Source of the DNA: Chitinophagaceae bacterium
GTDB lineage: Bacteria; Bacteroidota; Bacteroidia; Chitinophagales; UBA10324
DNA: 64,000 nucleotides
Assembly: GCA_016704325.1 (NCBI GenBank)
Contig: JADJAG010000004.1
Span: 496,001-560,000, forward strand
Reading direction: 5' to 3'
The position numbers and the translations under genes are program-made. This document shows, in pieces, positions 61,436 through 64,000 of this stretch. Each line of letters starts with the position of its first letter. The stretch's first letter is position 1. The notes beneath the pieces are model-generated. The model was not told the DNA's origin. It was given only the letters and a program-made list of their open reading frames with translations, and searched no databases.

Positions 61436-61553
61436 TCCTGCATCCGGTTATAAGCCGGTAAGGCAAGAGGTGAAGAAAAAAATGATAGATTTTTTGTCTG
61501 AAAATGTAAAGCAGTCATGGCATAATCGGTTTTTGAAATGGAAACCAGCCGGC

Positions 61554-62447
61554 TTAGCGTTTGATTAATTTTTGAGTCATTGCCACTTCCGGAGATTTCA
61601 CCTGCACAAAGTATGTACCGGCTGCATAGGCAGAAATATCAATCGGAAGTTCTGTTTGCTGAGCCGTAGTTTTCAGAGTAGTTGTATACACTTCTCTTCC
61701 TATGGCATCTTTCAAGGAAACTTCCACTGCTCCGGATAACGGCGATGCTAACCTGATCACTACATTGCCGGTAGCAGGATTAGGGAATAACACCATGCCT
61801 TCTGTATTCGCTATCTGATTTATGCCAACTGGTAAACCAATGCCGGTGTCACCTGCTGCAATCTTGTCACCGGGTGTTTGTTCGTACGCAAAATCTTTGA
61901 TGATAATATTTGGTATGGAACCATTGGTATTTACATCGAGCCGAATCCAGCCAAAATAATTATCGGTGCCATCTTTAAACCGTACGCCAACAAATCGATC
62001 GGTCTGGTTATTCCAGATATAAGAAACAGCGCCTGCTGTCTGAAAAGCAAAATTCACATTCACAAAACCATAGAAAGAAGGACCGAAAGGAATACTGTCT
62101 CCTAAATCATTCTTAAATACAAAAGGTGCATATTCGATGGTGTAAGAATTAATGAGGTTACTTGGATTGCCGGCACCATCAATTTTTTCAAAGAAAGAAA
62201 ACTCATTTCCAAGCGGTGCTTTAATATTCATGTTGATATTAAAATCGACCGATCCGTCATTATTCATATCTACTGCATAGATGGTTAGTTCCGGGTACGA
62301 TGCAGGCACGCTGCCACCGAGTTCCACATCAGGATTTACATTGGTATAGATGATCTGTGCCTGAGCGCCGAATGCTGAGGCGGCAATAGAACCGGCCAGC
62401 AAAGAATATCCTTTTAATTTTTCTGTAAGGGTAGTGTATTTACGCAT
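61554..62447 (-). CDS. Secreted protein of unknown function with T9SS domain
   Basis: 297 residues, intact. A signal peptide (GYSLLAGSIAASAFGAQAQ) is followed by a beta-rich central domain (LTIYAVDMNNDGSVDFNINM; DNYFGWIRLDVNTNGSIPNI; IIKDFAYEQTPGDKIAAGDT). It ends with a type A sorting domain (VLFPNPATGNVVIRLA to AAGTYFVQV, ending QKLIKR). The central part is of the kind seen in many Bacteroidota surface proteins of about 300 residues with no known activity. It follows the ASST-like gene's start by 118 bp on the same strand. Confidence 0.88.
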   Translation of the reverse strand: MRKYTTLTEKLKGYSLLAGSIAASAFGAQAQIIYTNVNPDVELGGSVPASYPELTIYAVDMNNDGSVDFNINMNIKAPLGNEFSFFEKIDGAGNPSNLINSYTIEYAPFVFKNDLGDSIPFGPSFYGFVNVNFAFQTAGAVSYIWNNQTDRFVGVRFKDGTDNYFGWIRLDVNTNGSIPNIIIKDFAYEQTPGDKIAAGDTGIGLPVGINQIANTEGMVLFPNPATGNVVIRLASPLSGAVEVSLKDAIGREVYTTTLKTTAQQTELPIDISAYAAGTYFVQVKSPEVAMTQKLIKR

Positions 62448-62699
62448 CGAATGGTTTTTAATGCCCGCAAATTAAGCCATCTTATATGAATAACAAAAAA
62501 GCCGCGATTTGCGCTGGTAAAGTTTGAGCAAACAATCATAAATAATGCTAAGGTCGAACCCATCCTGGCTCCTGGTTCCTGCTAATGAAGTTTTATAAAT
62601 GGAGCAAAAGCAACATAAATGTCGCTCTTCATCTGCCCCGTCTTAAATCTTAAGTCTTAAGTCCCAATCCTGGCTCCTGGTTCCTGGCTCCTAACCCAT
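62448..62699. other. Gap with short repeats
   Basis: No gene is seen. The stretch contains two clusters of the string CCTGGCTCCTGGTTCCTG (about 62570 and 62668) and an AAATCTTAAGTCTTAAGTC tract. Similar simple strings are common in intergenic DNA of this phylum. Confidence 0.5.
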
Positions 62700-64000
62700 C
62701 TATCCCTTAAAAAAGAACGTCGGCTTAAACGTAAGCATCACATAAAACCAATATCCGATTACCGTTGGGCTACCGAGTTGAGAGAAGGAAGATGTCTTCA
62801 CAAATTCAAGGGAGCGGGTGGGGAAAAGAAAGCCTAAACCTGTATTCAGATTCACATCTTTGCTCAGGTCTTTTGTAACGATCAGGTCAAGTTCATAGCC
62901 AAGCAACTTGTCGAGTGCCACCGGCTCCTGTGGTGTAGAATTTTCTACATCTTCTACCTGATTTTCAAGTGCAAAGCGATGAAATTCCGCATTCAGATCC
63001 CATTTTTTATAGCTGTAACGCGCAGTCAGGTAAGCATCTACCAATCCTGCATTACGGGTGCCTTGCGGGAGGTTGAAGAAGATATCCATCTTGCCATAGA
63101 ACCGGTGTGCTGCTCCATATTGGAAATTGAACATGTTGGTGGTGCCTTGTTCAGAGGAGTCTCTTAAGGCATCGCTTCCTGATAAGTAATCGAGACCAAT
63201 ACCGGCCCTGAAATTTTTGGCTACCTGTATCCACGGATTGATGGAAAACATAAATGCTTTCACCGTTTGAAAAGAATCGGGAACGATGTTGCCGCTCTGA
63301 TTGATGGTGCGGGTCTTACCGCTTTGTCCATATACTTCAAAATTCACTCCCCACTGATAATGGTCAAAGCTGGTATTGATACCATAGGTGTAGCGCATAA
63401 ATACACCGGTGGTATCCGGAGTCTGGTAACCGTCGCCCATAATCATGGCGGTAGCGTTGTACTTATAGTTGCTGTCCACTTTGGATTTGTTGAGCCAGAT
63501 AATATCAACGGTTTTAGGATTGTTGAGGTTGTAATAGGTGCCGAAGTAATTGTTCACCTGCTGATTATAAGAACCAACTAAATCCAGCTTCCATCCACTG
63601 CCCAGGTTCATTTTTAAGGTAGCCGCATCATAGGCACGTCCTTGTTGTATCCACTGCCCGTCGGTGATCATGCGTTTGTTGTCATACATAATTTCCTGTC
63701 GGCCTACTTTCAACCCGATATTTTTATTGAAGTTGTACTGGCCCCAGGCTTCATGCATACCAAATGAAGGGACATCTGTCGCCAATACTTCATCGCCCCA
63801 GATTCTTGCATCCTGTATACTGATATATGCGTTGAAACGCTCGCTGGTAAAGCCTGCATTCAGCCTCGTGCGCTGCGATACCAGCACCTGCGGGGTAGTA
63901 ATGGTATCGGGCGGAAAACGGTAGCCGTTTTGTATTTCAAAGCGGGGCCGTATTTCAGCGCCGATGAATGCATTCTGTGCCCTGGCTGTTTCCGTTTTGA
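62700..64000 (-). CDS. Outer-membrane beta-barrel, alginate-export-like, N-terminus cut by window edge
   Basis: The minus-strand frame is open from the right edge (KTETARAQNAFIGAEIRPRF) to the stop at 62700, about 433 residues visible. It has the alternating aromatic strands of a porin-like barrel: AWGQYNFNKNIGLKVGRQEI, GSGWKLDLVGSYNQQVNNYF, QWGVNFEVYGQSGKT and YWFYVMLTFKPTFFFKG at the end. The KVGRQEIMYDNKRMITDGQW stretch is typical of the alginate-export barrel family in Bacteroidota. The transported molecule is not known, and the signal peptide lies outside the window. Confidence 0.85.
   Translation of the reverse strand, partial: KTETARAQNAFIGAEIRPRFEIQNGYRFPPDTITTPQVLVSQRTRLNAGFTSERFNAYISIQDARIWGDEVLATDVPSFGMHEAWGQYNFNKNIGLKVGRQEIMYDNKRMITDGQWIQQGRAYDAATLKMNLGSGWKLDLVGSYNQQVNNYFGTYYNLNNPKTVDIIWLNKSKVDSNYKYNATAMIMGDGYQTPDTTGVFMRYTYGINTSFDHYQWGVNFEVYGQSGKTRTINQSGNIVPDSFQTVKAFMFSINPWIQVAKNFRAGIGLDYLSGSDALRDSSEQGTTNMFNFQYGAAHRFYGKMDIFFNLPQGTRNAGLVDAYLTARYSYKKWDLNAEFHRFALENQVEDVENSTPQEPVALDKLLGYELDLIVTKDLSKDVNLNTGLGFLFPTRSLEFVKTSSFSQLGSPTVIGYWFYVMLTFKPTFFFKG

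Overview
The window comes from a Bacteroidota genome, most like the Chitinophagales/Sphingobacteriales side of the phylum. The evidence is the large number of secreted proteins ending in type IX secretion (T9SS) C-terminal sorting domains (YPNP-type start, GIYFV-type end), one gliding-motility type B C-terminus, TAnnTTTG promoter boxes and weak Shine-Dalgarno sequences. No rRNA, tRNA or CRISPR array is visible. No species can be named.

Layout. 1-4.9 kb: minus-strand [NiFe]-hydrogenase maturation operon hypF-hypC-hypD-hypE (hypE runs off the left edge). 5.2-8.2 kb: plus-strand single genes (sterol-desaturase-type hydroxylase, rhodanese lipoprotein, RidA, Crp/Fnr regulator, DinB). 8.6-9.5 kb: tryptophan 2,3-dioxygenase. 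9.6-17.4 kb: exopolysaccharide block on the minus strand, namely asnB-like amidotransferase, GT4 glycosyltransferase, Wza exporter, Wzc-type tyrosine kinase and WecA-type initiating transferase. 17.8-18.8 kb: translationally coupled trmB and an MGMT-like DNA-binding protein. 19.2-23.5 kb: two secreted proteins (VIT domain; 14-repeat propeller). 23.7-24.5 kb: two-domain sulfurtransferase. 24.9-44.3 kb: nine consecutive minus-strand genes for T9SS cargo proteins (two kelch, three delta-60 propellers, two seven-blade 60-residue-repeat propellers, one SprB-type, one choice-of-anchor-L), one of them split by a complete IS4-type insertion sequence. 45-64 kb: two small plus-strand genes, GNAT, L-2-hydroxyglutarate oxidase, MFS transporter, LCAT-like hydrolase, SolA-type oxidase, five further T9SS cargo genes including an arylsulfotransferase-like protein, and an outer-membrane barrel cut by the right edge.

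The main caution is that I count about 31 single-base disruptions in 19 otherwise convincing genes, mostly at short homopolymers. They hit housekeeping genes (trmB, asnB, hypF) and secreted ones alike. Restoring one base at each gives full-length proteins with lengths normal for the family, so I read them as consensus errors of a long-read assembly rather than gene decay. None is detectable to the right of about 48.2 kb. I therefore give whole-gene spans and state where each break lies.

No clearly new biological system is present. The most interesting true biology is the propeller/T9SS array, with near-identical 3' ends in two neighbours, a palindromic site placed at a fixed distance upstream of two signal peptides, a small secreted gene hidden by a frameshift, an IS insertion with intact target duplication, and a MITE-like repeat with matched termini.
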